DNA from: Paraburkholderia translucens
Lineage (GTDB): Bacteria; Pseudomonadota; Gammaproteobacteria; Burkholderiales; Burkholderiaceae
DNA: 64,000 nucleotides
Assembly (NCBI RefSeq): GCF_020881035.1
Contig: NZ_JAJITC010000010.1
Coordinates: forward strand, 1-64,000
Direction: 5' to 3'
Notes under the pieces: model-generated
Seen by the model: only the letters and a program-made list of their open reading frames with translations
Databases searched by the model: none
Told to the model about the DNA's origin: nothing
Program-made: the position numbers and the translations under genes
Part shown: positions 27,149 to 36,552 of the stretch, in pieces
How positions within the stretch are numbered: position 1 is the first letter of the stretch
Layout of the letters: each line of letters begins with the position of its first letter

Positions 27149-28690
27149 TCAGGCCGGCAGCGCGAAACTCGCAATTGCCTCGCGCAACACGCCGACCTGA
27201 TCCTTCAGCGAATGCGCGGCGGCTGCCGCTTCTTCGACCAGCGCAGCATTTTGCTGCGTGACCTGATCCATCTCACCGACCGCGCGATTGACCTGCTCGA
27301 TGCCCGCGCTCTGCTCGCGCGACGCGTGGCTGATCTCTTCGAGAATCTCGTTGACGCGCCGCACGGACTGCACGATTTCGCCCATCGTCGCGCCCGCGTT
27401 GGCGACCAGCGACGCGCCGGTCTCGACCGTATCGGTCGAGGTTTCGATCAGCGCCTTGATCTCCTTGGCGGCCGTCGCCGAGCGCTGCGCGAGGCTGCGC
27501 ACTTCGGAGGCGACCACCGCGAAGCCGCGGCCCTGTTCGCCGGCGCGGGCCGCTTCGACGGCGGCGTTCAGCGCGAGGATGTTAGTCTGGAACGCGATGC
27601 CGTCGATCACGCCGATGATGTCGCCGATTTGCCGCGAGCTCGCGGTGATCTCGCCCATCGTGCGTACGACGTCGTCGACCACGCGGCTGCCGCGCGTCGC
27701 GACGTTCGCCGCGTCGCTGGCGAGTTGCGCGGCCTGGGTAGCGCTGTCCGCGTTCTGCTTCACGTTGACCGTCATCTGATCCATGCTCGACGCGGTTTGT
27801 ACTAGCGCCGCCGCCTGCTCCTCGGTGCGTTGCGACAGGTCGGTGTTGCCCGCCGCGATTTCGTTCGCGCCGACGTTGATGTTTTCGGTGCCCTGACGCA
27901 CGCGCGAGACGGTGTCCACGAGCCCCGCCTGCATGGTATGCAGCGCATGGAGCAGGCTGCTGCTGTCGTGCGGGTCGATCGGCACCGGCGTCGCGAGATT
28001 GCCTTGCGCCATCAGCCGCGCGTGCTTGACCGCCACTTCGAGCGCGCCGCCGAGCGAGCGGCGGATGCTGCGCAGCACGGCCAGCATCACGATCGTGGAG
28101 AGCGCGCCGAGCGTCACCGTGATCGCGAGCCAGCGCAGCAGGTTGCGGTAGAACGCGCTTTGCACGTCGTCCATATACATGCCGGTCACGAGGTACCAGT
28201 CCCACGGCGCGAAGTGCATCGAGTAGCTGGTCTTCGCGACCGGCTGCTCGCTGCCCGGCTTGGCCCACAGATAATCGACGAAGCCGCCGCCGTCGTGGTT
28301 GCCCGCGTTGACGATATCGATGAACAGATGATTGCCCGCCGGATCGGTGAACTGCGCGAGGTTCTTGCCGATGAGTGCGGGCTTGATCGGATGCATCAGC
28401 ATGACCGGTTGCGAGTCGTTGATCGACAGGTAGCCGTCCGTGCCGTAGCGCATCGCGCCAAGCGTCGCGAGCGCCTGTTTCTTCGCGTCGTCCTCGGATA
28501 ACGCGTGCTGCTGCACGAGCGCGTAGTAGTGACCGACGACGTGGTTCGCTTCCTCGATCAGCGAGCGCAGTTGTTCGCGCCGGTCCGAGATCATCGACGC
28601 GCGGCTTTGCCACGCGCCGAAGCCCCCGATCAGGATCAGGCCGACCCACAGAACAGCGATCATCGACGCCAGTTTTCGGTTCAAAGTCAT
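27149..28690 (-). CDS. Methyl-accepting chemotaxis protein with periplasmic Cache domain
   Basis: A 513-residue chemoreceptor. The N-terminal membrane span (about 10-28) precedes a periplasmic single-Cache region containing RYGTDGYLSINDSQPVMLMH and FAPWDWYLVTGMYMDDVQSA. A second span lies at about 187-208, then a HAMP-like linker and a long signalling coiled coil. The highly conserved hairpin tip reads GIAFQTNILALNAAVEAARA then GEQGRGFAVVA. It signals to CheA. The ligand is unknown; this Cache type often senses small carboxylates. No che genes are nearby, so it is an orphan receptor gene. Confidence 0.93.
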   Translation of the reverse strand: MTLNRKLASMIAVLWVGLILIGGFGAWQSRASMISDRREQLRSLIEEANHVVGHYYALVQQHALSEDDAKKQALATLGAMRYGTDGYLSINDSQPVMLMHPIKPALIGKNLAQFTDPAGNHLFIDIVNAGNHDGGGFVDYLWAKPGSEQPVAKTSYSMHFAPWDWYLVTGMYMDDVQSAFYRNLLRWLAITVTLGALSTIVMLAVLRSIRRSLGGALEVAVKHARLMAQGNLATPVPIDPHDSSSLLHALHTMQAGLVDTVSRVRQGTENINVGANEIAAGNTDLSQRTEEQAAALVQTASSMDQMTVNVKQNADSATQAAQLASDAANVATRGSRVVDDVVRTMGEITASSRQIGDIIGVIDGIAFQTNILALNAAVEAARAGEQGRGFAVVASEVRSLAQRSATAAKEIKALIETSTDTVETGASLVANAGATMGEIVQSVRRVNEILEEISHASREQSAGIEQVNRAVGEMDQVTQQNAALVEEAAAAAHSLKDQVGVLREAIASFALPA

Positions 28691-28907
28691 AGCGATGGGA
28701 ATAGGCTTTGGGCCAGTAAAGTCCGGGGGATGGCGGCAAGGTGCCGCTCGCTGTGTTTACGGCGCGAAATCGCGTTGATCGAGGCAGGGGAAACCCGTTG
28801 TTTCGCATCGCTATCGGATTGACAGGCTCTGTGCCATCGCAAGGGCGAGTTTTTCCATCTCGCCGTCGAAAACGGCGTGTGCGGCGAGCGCATCGCTCGC
28901 GGCCCCC

Positions 28908-29060
28908 TCACACTGGATCTTTATCCGGCGGTCCCTCAGGCCGCTGCGGCTCCTCGACGTGATGCCCCGGCGACGGCGGCACGAGCGGGTCGGCTTCCGG
29001 GTCGCGGTTGGGATCGGCATTCGGGTCGGGAATCGGGCTGGTGTGCATGTCGTAGCTCAT
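28908..29060 (-). CDS. Small Pro/Asp-rich protein, 50 aa
   Basis: Minus-strand ORF starting MSYDMHTSPIPDPNADPNRD, continuing PEADPLVPPSPGHHVEE and ending PPDKDPV. It is disordered and acidic, with a DPNADPNRDPEADP repeat-like stretch. An AAAGGTGA ribosome site lies just before ATG 29060. No known domain. The repeated Asp-Pro pattern and the clear start support a real small gene; function unknown. Confidence 0.6.
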   Translation of the reverse strand: MSYDMHTSPIPDPNADPNRDPEADPLVPPSPGHHVEEPQRPEGPPDKDPV

Positions 29061-29188
29061 TGCGTCACCTTTGCGGATGAAATGCGCGAGTCAGGCGTGG
29101 CTGGCTTTTACCGCCGATGCGCGCCGTCATATCGGTAATCCGTTCTCAAGCGTAGGCGTTCGCCGCGCTTCCTGCGCGCTCCTTTTCC

Positions 29189-29896
29189 CTACTTTCTCGC
29201 GCGTTTACGGCCGGCGCTCAACTGCCAGTAGCGCTCGGTCGCGAACACATCGTCGTAATTGCCTGGCCCGAAAGCGCGCAACTGGCTCGCGTACGCGTTG
29301 ACCGCTTCGCGCTTCAGATGCGCCTGGCGCTGCATGTCGATCGTATTGCTCATGCTCGGCGTTGCGGGTGTCGCGACGATGCCGCGTTGCGCGAGATCCG
29401 CGAGCCGCGCCTGTACCACGCCCGGTGTGAGCCGGTGAATCGCTTCCTCGTAGCCGAACCAGTTCAGGTGCGTGAGCCGCGGCAGGATTTCGCAGCATGC
29501 TTCGAACACCCGCACATGATCGTCGCGATCGAGGCCGAGCGGCATCAGCAGCGTGTTCGCGGTCGTGCGGTAGATCGTTTCTTCCAGCGCGGCCGCCATC
29601 TGGCCGATCGACGGCGAATCGCCGTACTGGCTGTCGCGAAACGGCATGCGCAGCGGAATCGCGTCGAGCACTTCGAGCGCGCGGTTGTCTTCGATCGTGC
29701 GTTCGCGGATCGCTTCACGAGCGTTCGCGAAACCCGCTTTTTCGTCCCACTCCGTGTGCATCTCGTGTTCGGGGGGCGCAGCGAATACGGTGCAGACGGC
29801 GGCGTCGGGGTGGGCCGCGAGCAACGCGCCGCAACTGAAAACGGCGTCGTCGAAATGGGGCGAGACGATGAAAAGGCGCGGGCTGGTTTCGCTCAT
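29189..29896 (-). CDS. PIG-L family deacetylase
   Basis: A 235-residue LmbE/PIG-L-fold protein. It begins RLFIVSPHFDDAVFSCGALL, a variant of the PHPDD metal-binding motif, and the third metal-ligand region is LGLDRDDHVRVF. Members are zinc-dependent N-deacetylases acting on GlcNAc-type sugars or similar. ATG at 29896 is chosen because the family N-terminus starts there; the upstream extension is Arg-rich and not typical. Substrate unknown; no pathway partner nearby. Confidence 0.85.
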   Translation of the reverse strand: MSETSPRLFIVSPHFDDAVFSCGALLAAHPDAAVCTVFAAPPEHEMHTEWDEKAGFANAREAIRERTIEDNRALEVLDAIPLRMPFRDSQYGDSPSIGQMAAALEETIYRTTANTLLMPLGLDRDDHVRVFEACCEILPRLTHLNWFGYEEAIHRLTPGVVQARLADLAQRGIVATPATPSMSNTIDMQRQAHLKREAVNAYASQLRAFGPGNYDDVFATERYWQLSAGRKRARK

Positions 29897-30099
29897 GGGC
29901 TTGCGTGCGGCGTTCGAGGCGAGGCGGACTGGACGTCGAGGCTGACGAGCGCCCAGGCGCCGCACCCGAAAAAACGTGGCGTCACCACAGCTTAGGCGTA
30001 ATCGGCGCGGCTTGCGCGCGAAACTAGCGTCGCGCAAAGTGCGTGCCTGCTAGCTGGGATGTCGCACATGGTCGAGCAGCGCGCCGATGTCAACATGCT

Positions 30100-30687
30100 T
30101 TAGAGCCTGCGCAAATCGTCCGGCGTATCGACGTCGCGCAAGATGCCCGGGTCGTCGACGTCGATGCGCGTCAGCGCGTGTGACATCAGCAGCGCTTTCG
30201 CGCCACTGTCACCGTCCAGCGCGAGCAGCGCGTCGCGGTGCTCGATGCCGAAGCCGACCGGATGGCCGCGCTGGCCTTCGTAGAACGGCGCGACGAGCGG
30301 CGCGCCGTTGTCGAGCGCGCGGGCTACCGCTTCGATCGTCGCAAGCGCGATGCGCGGCATGTCGGCCAGCGCGACGAGCCAGCCTTCGGCCTCGTCGCTC
30401 GCCGCGATGCCCGCGGCGAGACTTGCGCCCATGCCGCGCTCGGCGCTCGCCGCAAACACCACATCGCAGCCGGCGTCGTTCAGCACACGGGCGAGCGCGT
30501 CGGAGCCCGGCCGCACCACGGCGACCACGCGCGGCACGACCCGTAGCAGCCGATGCGCGGCTTCATGCGCGACCGGCGTGCCGTCGGGCATGTGCGCGAG
30601 CAGTTTGTTGTGCAGCCCGTTCGGATCGAAGCGCGAGCCGAAACCGGCGGCGAGCAACACGCCAGTGGCGAGCGAGGCATAGGCCAT
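30100..30687 (-). CDS. MobA/MocA-like nucleotidyltransferase
   Basis: A 195-residue NTP-transferase. The nucleotide-binding motif is LLAAGFGSRF at the start, with the metal-site region VALADMPRIA in the middle and GQRGHPVGFG later. This is the MocA type that makes molybdopterin cytosine dinucleotide. It lies 122 bases downstream of, and on the same strand as, a PaoABC-like molybdenum hydroxylase that uses that cofactor, so it most likely serves that enzyme. Its start MAYASLATGV is the one with the nucleotide motif close to the N-terminus. Confidence 0.85.
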   Translation of the reverse strand: MAYASLATGVLLAAGFGSRFDPNGLHNKLLAHMPDGTPVAHEAAHRLLRVVPRVVAVVRPGSDALARVLNDAGCDVVFAASAERGMGASLAAGIAASDEAEGWLVALADMPRIALATIEAVARALDNGAPLVAPFYEGQRGHPVGFGIEHRDALLALDGDSGAKALLMSHALTRIDVDDPGILRDVDTPDDLRRL

Positions 30688-30808
30688 CGGCGAATACTGG
30701 TAGTCAGGAATGCCCCGATTGTGCGGTGCGACGGGGTCAGAGGCAAGCGGCGATGCGAACCGCCTGCCGTTGCGTGCCCCGTGGCGTGCGCCGCGCACCA
30801 TCGCCCGT

Positions 30809-33022
30809 TCAGGTCTGCATCACCTTGTCCAGCGTGATCGGCAAGTCGCGCACCCGCACGCCGGTCGCGTGATACACCGCGTTAGCGACCGCCGCCACCA
30901 CGGCCGTGATGCCGATCTCGCCGACACCGCGCACGCCGAGCGAGTTGATATACGGATCGGGCCGGTCGAGAAACGTAATGTCGATCGTGCCGATATCGGC
31001 ATTGACCGGCACGTGGTACTCGGCGAGGTTCGCGTTGGTGAAGCGCCCAAAGCGCTCATCGAGCGTGCTTTGCTCCTGCAGCGCCGCGCCGATGCCCCAC
31101 ACGATGCCGCCGAGCATCTGGCTGCGCGCGGTCTTCTCGTTCAGCACGCGGCCGACGTCGTACACCGCGACCACGCGCGGCACGCGGATCGTGCCGAGCT
31201 CCGCATCGACGTGGACCTCGGCGAACACTGCGCCGAACGAGTGGAACGAGTACTTCTGCTTCTCGTCGCCGGGCTTGACGGTCGCGCTTGCCTCGATCGG
31301 CTTGCCGCCCGAGCGCGCGATGATCGCGGCGGCCGGATCGCGTTTGCCGGGTTGTGAGCGGCTCACCACCCAGCCGCTTTCGACGGTGACGTCCTCGAGC
31401 GGCAGGCCATGAACGGGCGAGGCCGCGTCGGCGAGCGCCAGCGCGATCAACTGGCCGCGCGCCTGGCTTGCCGCGTCGCGCACCGCGGGCGATACGCTCG
31501 CCGCCGACTGCGATCCGCCCGAGACCGGCGCGTGCGGCAGCGTCGAATCGCCGAGCGCGAAGCGGATTTGCTCGGGCGTGAAGCCGAGCGCATCGGCGGC
31601 GACCTGGGTCATCACGGTATAGGTTCCGGTGCCGATATCCTGGGTGCCTGATGCAACCACCGCGCTGCCGTCCGGCAGAATCTGCGCGAGCGCCGATGCC
31701 TCGCTGCGGTTGGCCGGATAGGTCGCGGTCCCCATGCCGTAGCCAATCAATGTGTTGCCTTCGCGCATCGAGCGTGGCGCCTGTGGCCGGCGCGACCAGC
31801 CGAACTTCTCGGCGCCGATCTGGTAGCACTCGAGCAGCGACTTCCCCGACCACGGCTTGAACTCCTGCGGATCGCTCTGCGCATAGTTCTTCAGGCGCAG
31901 TGCGAGCGGGTCCATCTTCAGCGCGACGGCGAGTTCATCCATCGCCGATTCGAGCGCGAACGAGCCGGTGGTTTCGCCCGGCGCGCGCATGAAGGTCGGC
32001 GTGCCGACATTCAGTTGCACGAGACGGTGCGTCGTGATCTGGTTGGGCACCGCGTACAGCATGCGCGTGACCATGCAGCAGGTCTCGGTCCAGTCTTCGA
32101 TCATCGACGTGTTCGAGATGCTGTCGTGACGCATCGCCGTCAGCGTGCCGTCATGCCGCGCGGCGATCACGAAATGTTGTTCGGTGCGCGGCCGTGCGCC
32201 GACCGGGCCGAACATCTGCGGACGTTCGAGCGCGAGCCGCACCGGCCGCCCGGTTTGCCGCGCGGCCATCGCGCACAGCGACACGTGCGACCACGACGAG
32301 CCCTTGCAGCCGAAACCGCCGCCGATCAGCGGCGAGATCACGCGCACGTCGGACACCGGAATGCCGAACGTCTTCGCGAGCACCTGCGCGGTGCCGCTCA
32401 CGCCCTGGGTCGAATCGTAGACGGTCAGTTGCGGGCCGTCCCAGTGCGCCATCGTCGCGTGCGGCTCCATCGGGTTGTGATGCTCGATCGGCGTCGTGTA
32501 GGTGGCCTCGATATGCACCTCGGCGCTTTGCATGCCGTCCTCGAAGCTGCCCCGCTGGGTATCGGTCTGGCGGCCCTGCGGCCTGTCCGGCGCATGCGCG
32601 TGCGCCTTTGCCTGCGTGAAATCGAGCGCCGCGGTGCCCGGCTGATAGACGATGCGCAACTGGCGCGCGGCGTCGGCCGCATGTTCGAGCGTATCGGCGA
32701 CGACCACCGCGACCGGCTCGTTGCTGTAATGCACTTCGTTATCCTGCAGAAGCGACAGACGCCTGCCCGCGGGCGGCGCGAGCGCGGGCTTGCCGCCATT
32801 GGGCAGGCGCGGCGCGTTCTGATAGGTCATCACGAGCAGGACGCCCGGTACCGCCTCGGCGCGGCTCGCATCGACCGACGCGATCGTGCCGGCGGCGATC
32901 GTGCTCGTCACGAGCACCGCATGCGCGAGTCGCGCGGCGGGAAATTCGGCTGCATATCGCGCGTCGCCGGTTACCTTCAACAGACCGTCGACGCGATCGA
33001 GCGGTTGTCCGGTCAGATTCAT
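30809..33022 (-). CDS. paoC: Molybdenum aldehyde oxidoreductase, molybdopterin subunit (PaoC type)
   Basis: A 737-residue xanthine-dehydrogenase-family large subunit. It starts MNLTGQPLDRVDGLLKVTGD then ARYAAEF, contains PLIGGGFGCKG and FMRAPGETTGSFALESAMDE at the cofactor site, and ends with the catalytic glutamate loop VRGVGEIGITAVVAAVANAV. The start overlaps the end of the FAD-subunit gene (TCAT on the plus strand). Subunit order is PaoA-PaoB-PaoC as in E. coli. The reaction would be oxidation of aldehydes; the physiological substrate is unknown. Confidence 0.92.
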   Translation of the reverse strand: MNLTGQPLDRVDGLLKVTGDARYAAEFPAARLAHAVLVTSTIAAGTIASVDASRAEAVPGVLLVMTYQNAPRLPNGGKPALAPPAGRRLSLLQDNEVHYSNEPVAVVVADTLEHAADAARQLRIVYQPGTAALDFTQAKAHAHAPDRPQGRQTDTQRGSFEDGMQSAEVHIEATYTTPIEHHNPMEPHATMAHWDGPQLTVYDSTQGVSGTAQVLAKTFGIPVSDVRVISPLIGGGFGCKGSSWSHVSLCAMAARQTGRPVRLALERPQMFGPVGARPRTEQHFVIAARHDGTLTAMRHDSISNTSMIEDWTETCCMVTRMLYAVPNQITTHRLVQLNVGTPTFMRAPGETTGSFALESAMDELAVALKMDPLALRLKNYAQSDPQEFKPWSGKSLLECYQIGAEKFGWSRRPQAPRSMREGNTLIGYGMGTATYPANRSEASALAQILPDGSAVVASGTQDIGTGTYTVMTQVAADALGFTPEQIRFALGDSTLPHAPVSGGSQSAASVSPAVRDAASQARGQLIALALADAASPVHGLPLEDVTVESGWVVSRSQPGKRDPAAAIIARSGGKPIEASATVKPGDEKQKYSFHSFGAVFAEVHVDAELGTIRVPRVVAVYDVGRVLNEKTARSQMLGGIVWGIGAALQEQSTLDERFGRFTNANLAEYHVPVNADIGTIDITFLDRPDPYINSLGVRGVGEIGITAVVAAVANAVYHATGVRVRDLPITLDKVMQT

Positions 33023-34020
33023 GCGACACCTCCCGCGTAACCGGCGGCCTGATTGACCGCGCGCACGATCGCGCGTTGCGCGAGCTGGACCTTGAAAGCG
33101 TTGTCGTGGCGCGGCTGCGCGCCGCTCAGCGCGGCCGCGGCAGCCTGCTTCAGCGTGGCCTGACTGAGCGGCTGGCCGCTCAGCATCTGCTCGGCCGCGT
33201 GCGCGCGCCACGGTTTGTGCGCGACGCCGCCGAGCGCGATGCGTGCGCTCCGCACGCGCTCGCCGTCCATCTGCAATGCGGCCGCGACCGATACGAGTGC
33301 AAACGCGTAACTGGCGCGGTCACGCACTTTCAGGTAGTGCGAATGCGCGCTGAAAAGCGGGGGCGGCAGATCGACCGCGGTGATCAACTCGCCGGGCTGC
33401 AAGGTGGTATCGACGTCGGGACGGTCGCCCGGCAGGCGATGGAAATCGGCGAAGGCGATCGTGCGCTCGCCGTCAGGTCCGCTCACGCGCACCAGCGCAT
33501 CGAGTGCGGCCAGCGCGACGCTCATATCGGACGGATTGACCGCGATGCATTGCGGACTTGCGCCGAGGATCGCGTGCATGCGGTTGTGGCCGTCGAGCGC
33601 CGCGCAGCCGCTGCCGGGCATGCGCTTGTTGCATTGCGTGAACGCGGTGTCGTAGAAGTAGCCGCAGCGGGTGCGTTGCAGCAGATTGCCGCCGACCGTC
33701 GCCATGTTGCGCAACTGCGCCGACGCGCCCGCGAGCAGCGCCTGCGAGAGCAGCGGGTATTGCTCGCGCACCAGCGCGTGATTCGCCGCGTCGCTATTGC
33801 GTACCAGCGCGCCGATGCGGATGCCGCCGCCGGGCAGCGTCGTCACCGAGTCGAGGCCGCTGATATGCGTGATATCGATGAGCCGCACCGGCCGCGCGAC
33901 GCCACCCTTCATCAGATCGAGCAGATTCGTGCCGCCGCCGATAAACACCGCGCCCGGCTGCTGCGCCGCGCGCACCGCGCCGGCGACGTCGCCGGCGCGT
34001 TCGTAGGAGATCGCATCCAT
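33019..34020 (-). CDS. paoB: Aldehyde oxidoreductase FAD-binding subunit (PaoB type)
   Basis: A 333-residue CO-dehydrogenase-flavoprotein-family subunit. It has FIGGGTNLLDLMKGGVARP near residues 26-45 and MATVGGNLLQRTRCGYFYDT with the cysteine-rich QCNKRMPGSGCAA segment. That insert is the extra iron-sulfur site typical of PaoB-like subunits. It sits between the 2Fe-2S and molybdopterin subunits with overlapping or 11-base junctions, so the three are one operon. Confidence 0.92.
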   Translation of the reverse strand: MDAISYERAGDVAGAVRAAQQPGAVFIGGGTNLLDLMKGGVARPVRLIDITHISGLDSVTTLPGGGIRIGALVRNSDAANHALVREQYPLLSQALLAGASAQLRNMATVGGNLLQRTRCGYFYDTAFTQCNKRMPGSGCAALDGHNRMHAILGASPQCIAVNPSDMSVALAALDALVRVSGPDGERTIAFADFHRLPGDRPDVDTTLQPGELITAVDLPPPLFSAHSHYLKVRDRASYAFALVSVAAALQMDGERVRSARIALGGVAHKPWRAHAAEQMLSGQPLSQATLKQAAAAALSGAQPRHDNAFKVQLAQRAIVRAVNQAAGYAGGVA

Positions 34021-34031
34021 GTCGGTCTCCG

Positions 34032-34754
34032 TCAGGCGTTGTCGTGCGCGGCGCGCACCGCGGCGACGATGTTCACGTACGCGCCGCAGCGGCAGATGTT
34101 GCCGCTCATGCGTTCGCGGATTTCATCGTCGCTCAGCACGGCGGGACGCGCGCGCACGTCGGCGGTCACGGTGCTGGCCGTGCCGCTGCGGAATTCGCTG
34201 AGCAGGGCCGTCGCCGAACACAATTGCCCCGGCGTACAGTAGCCGCACTGGAATGCATCGTGTTCGATGAACGCGCGCTGCACCGGACTCAACGCACCGT
34301 TGCTCGCGAGCCCTTCGACGGTCGTAATGGTTTCGCCCTCATGCATGACCGCGAGCGTCAGGCACGAGTTGATGCGGCGGCCGTCGATGAGCACCGTGCA
34401 GGCGCCGCATTGACCGCGGTCGCAGCCCTTCTTCGTGCCCATCAGTCCCGCGTATTCGCGCAACGCGTCGAGCAGCGTCACGCGCGGCTCCAGTTGCAGC
34501 GTGTAGGCGCGGCCGTTGACGGTCAGCGTGACGGGGCGTGGCGGCACCACGGGGTTGCCTGGCGGCGCGGCTGAGGCGGGGGCCGGCGCTTGCGTTTGCG
34601 CGCGCAGATGGGGCGCCGCGCCGATCGTCGCGGCGGCCGCCGCCGATTGCAGGAAGCGGCGGCGCGAGGGCTGTGAAAGTGTGGTGGCGGGTTCGCGGGA
34701 GAGGTCCGGAGCGGCGTCGCCGTCGCAATCCTGACATTCTGTATGCGTGGTCAT
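34032..34754 (-). CDS. paoA: Aldehyde oxidoreductase 2Fe-2S subunit with Tat signal (PaoA type)
   Basis: A 240-residue subunit. The N-terminus carries a twin-arginine signal SRRRFLQSAAAA at about 32-43, so the whole enzyme is probably exported folded. The plant-type 2Fe-2S domain has GCDRGQCGACTVLIDG with a further Cys in INSC. The second domain has QCGYCTPGQLC and GNICRCGAYVNI. ATG at 34754 gives the full Tat signal. First gene of the paoABC operon; a Pao-specific chaperone (XdhC/PaoD type) is not seen. Confidence 0.92.
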   Translation of the reverse strand: MTTHTECQDCDGDAAPDLSREPATTLSQPSRRRFLQSAAAAATIGAAPHLRAQTQAPAPASAAPPGNPVVPPRPVTLTVNGRAYTLQLEPRVTLLDALREYAGLMGTKKGCDRGQCGACTVLIDGRRINSCLTLAVMHEGETITTVEGLASNGALSPVQRAFIEHDAFQCGYCTPGQLCSATALLSEFRSGTASTVTADVRARPAVLSDDEIRERMSGNICRCGAYVNIVAAVRAAHDNA

Positions 34755-34999
34755 GACGATCTGTTGACTCCATTGAAAGGTCAATGCAGGCTCACGACGC
34801 GTCGTTGTTCAACGCATCGCGTTGAAGCAAAACCATTGCGCAGCAACTTCAATGCCGCTACAGGTACCACGGTATTAAAAACGCGCTCCAGGCACAAAGC
34901 CGTTCTGCGCAATAAAGGCAGGCTAATTTGCGCAACAAAAGCCGCCTCGTGCTCGCCGCAATCACGCCATCTGGCTACGCGTCTTGCGAATGCGCATGC

Positions 35000-35426
35000 G
35001 GGAACGCGAACAGCACGCCGCCCGGATGCAGTTTCTGCCGTGAAGGCCTGGATCATGCGCGTGGCGTCCACGTTGAGCCGTACCTCGGCGGCGCGGCCCG
35101 CGAGTACGTCGCGCTGCAGGTTGGGCGGAATGTTGGGCACGAAGATGTAGCGGCCCGCGTCCCTGCCCGCGGGCCTCGGCTGGCGTGACGTCCCGCGGGG
35201 CGAGAAAGTGCGGCGGGAAGAATGCCTGGATGATGCGCTGCGAGAGCGGCGAGACGTCGTGGTCGATCACGGCGATGGGCGCCATGTTCAGCGATTCGGG
35301 CCGCGCGGTCGCTGACGAATAGATCATCGCCGTGAACGGGAATACGATCAGCAGCGGTAGCATGGGGTCGCGCGCAAGGCTCCGTCGTTCCTTGACGCCG
35401 AGGCGGTAGATGTTTGCCAGATGCAT
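35000..35426 (-). pseudogene. ABC-2 permease remnant (N-terminal part, frameshifted)
   Basis: A start at 35426 reads MHLANIYRLGVKERRSLARD then PMLPLLIVFPFTAMIYSS and PIAVIDHDVSPLSQRIIQAF, the N-terminus of YhgE/YhhJ-like exporter permeases. Near 35165 the frame shifts to VPNIPPNLQRDVLAGRAAEV then RLNVDATRMIQAFT, where homology ends. More than half the protein is missing. The 34755-35000 stretch upstream of paoA has no further coding signal. Confidence 0.75.
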
Positions 35427-35474
35427 AACGAAGCCCCGGGGATAACCGAACCAGGCCGCATGGGAGGCTCGATC

Positions 35475-36284
35475 GTGACGAAGCTGCGGATTGCGACGTT
35501 CAACGTCAACGGGTTGCGCCCGCGCCTCGCGGCGCTATTGCAATGGCTCGAGCGCGAGGCGCCGGACGTTGTCTGCCTGCAGGAACTGAAGGCGGTGGAT
35601 AGCGCCTTTCCGGTCGACACATTGCGTGACGCCGGTTATGGGGCCGTGTGGCAGGGCCAGAGCGCATGGAACGGGGTGGCGATTCTCGCCAAAGGCGACG
35701 CCCCGCTCGAGCAGCGGCGCGGCCTGCCCGGTTTCGAAGCGGACACGCACAGCCGTTATATCGAGGCCGCGGTCCGCGGCGTGCTGATCGGGTGTCTGTA
35801 CTTGCCGAACGGCAATCCGCAGCCGGGACCCAAGTTCGACTACAAGCTCGAGTGGTTCGATCATCTGATCGCGCACGCGGCGCAACTCTACAGGAGCGGC
35901 CACCCTGTCGTGCTCGCTGGCGACTTCAATGTCGTGCCGACCGACGAAGACATCTACAACCCGCGCTCATGGCTCAAGGACGCGCTGTTGCAGCCGCAGA
36001 GCCGCGAGCGGTATCGCAAGTTGCTCGCGCAAGGCTGGACCGATGCGCTGCGCACGCATTTCGGCGACGCGCGGGTCTACACGTTCTGGGATTATTTCCG
36101 CCGCCATTGGGACACGAACTCGGGCCTGCGCATCGATCATCTGCTGCTCAGCGCCGATCTCGCGCCGCGTCTGCGCAATGCGGGCGTGGACCGCTGGGTG
36201 CGCGGCGAACCGCATGCGAGCGACCACGCGCCGGCCTGGATCGAACTGGAAATGGGCGCGGGTCGCAAGAAGAAGAGTGGCTGA
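35475..36284 (+). CDS. xth: Exodeoxyribonuclease III
   Basis: A 269-residue AP endonuclease/exonuclease III. It has LRIATFNVNGLRPRLAALLQ, then CLQELKAVDS (metal-binding Glu), LAGDFNVVPTDEDIYNP (catalytic Asp/Asn) and SDHAPAWIEL (catalytic Asp-His). It repairs abasic sites. GTG at 35475 is chosen because GGGAGG lies seven bases before it; longer starts at 35421 and 35460 lack this. Single-gene unit between a permease remnant and a CsbD-like gene on the other strand. Confidence 0.93.
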   Translation: MTKLRIATFNVNGLRPRLAALLQWLEREAPDVVCLQELKAVDSAFPVDTLRDAGYGAVWQGQSAWNGVAILAKGDAPLEQRRGLPGFEADTHSRYIEAAVRGVLIGCLYLPNGNPQPGPKFDYKLEWFDHLIAHAAQLYRSGHPVVLAGDFNVVPTDEDIYNPRSWLKDALLQPQSRERYRKLLAQGWTDALRTHFGDARVYTFWDYFRRHWDTNSGLRIDHLLLSADLAPRLRNAGVDRWVRGEPHASDHAPAWIELEMGAGRKKKSG

Positions 36285-36285
36285 G

Positions 36286-36552
36286 TTAGTCGCTGCCGCG
36301 ACCGCCGCGCGACCACAGCGCGCCCATCACGAACCCGGCGAGCGCGACGACGGCGAGCGTCGCGAACGGGCTCTCTGCTGTCGTATCGCGCAGCAGGCTC
36401 GTCGTGTTCGCGCACAGCTCCTGCGCCTTGCCGCTCAATTCGCGCGCCTTGCCCGCTACCTGCGCACTGGTGTCGCCGAGTGCGTCGCCGACGGCGCTTT
36501 GCACTTTGCCCGCGGCTTCCTTCACCGTGCCTTCCACTGAATTCGTGTCCAT
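36286..36552 (-). CDS. CsbD-like stress protein with C-terminal membrane anchor
   Basis: An 88-residue protein. The first half, NSVEGTVKEAAGKVQSAVGD and AQVAGKARELSGKAQ, is CsbD-type amphipathic helix. The end, SPFATLAVVALAGFVMGALW followed by SRGGR, is a membrane anchor like that of DUF883/ElaB proteins. Such proteins accumulate under stress; molecular role unclear. ATG at 36552. The gene ends two bases from the exonuclease gene on the opposite strand. Confidence 0.85.
   Translation of the reverse strand: MDTNSVEGTVKEAAGKVQSAVGDALGDTSAQVAGKARELSGKAQELCANTTSLLRDTTAESPFATLAVVALAGFVMGALWSRGGRGSD

Noticed and set aside
29896..30037. 47-codon N-terminal extension of the PIG-L protein
   Set aside because: Basic, low-complexity sequence upstream of the conserved family N-terminus.
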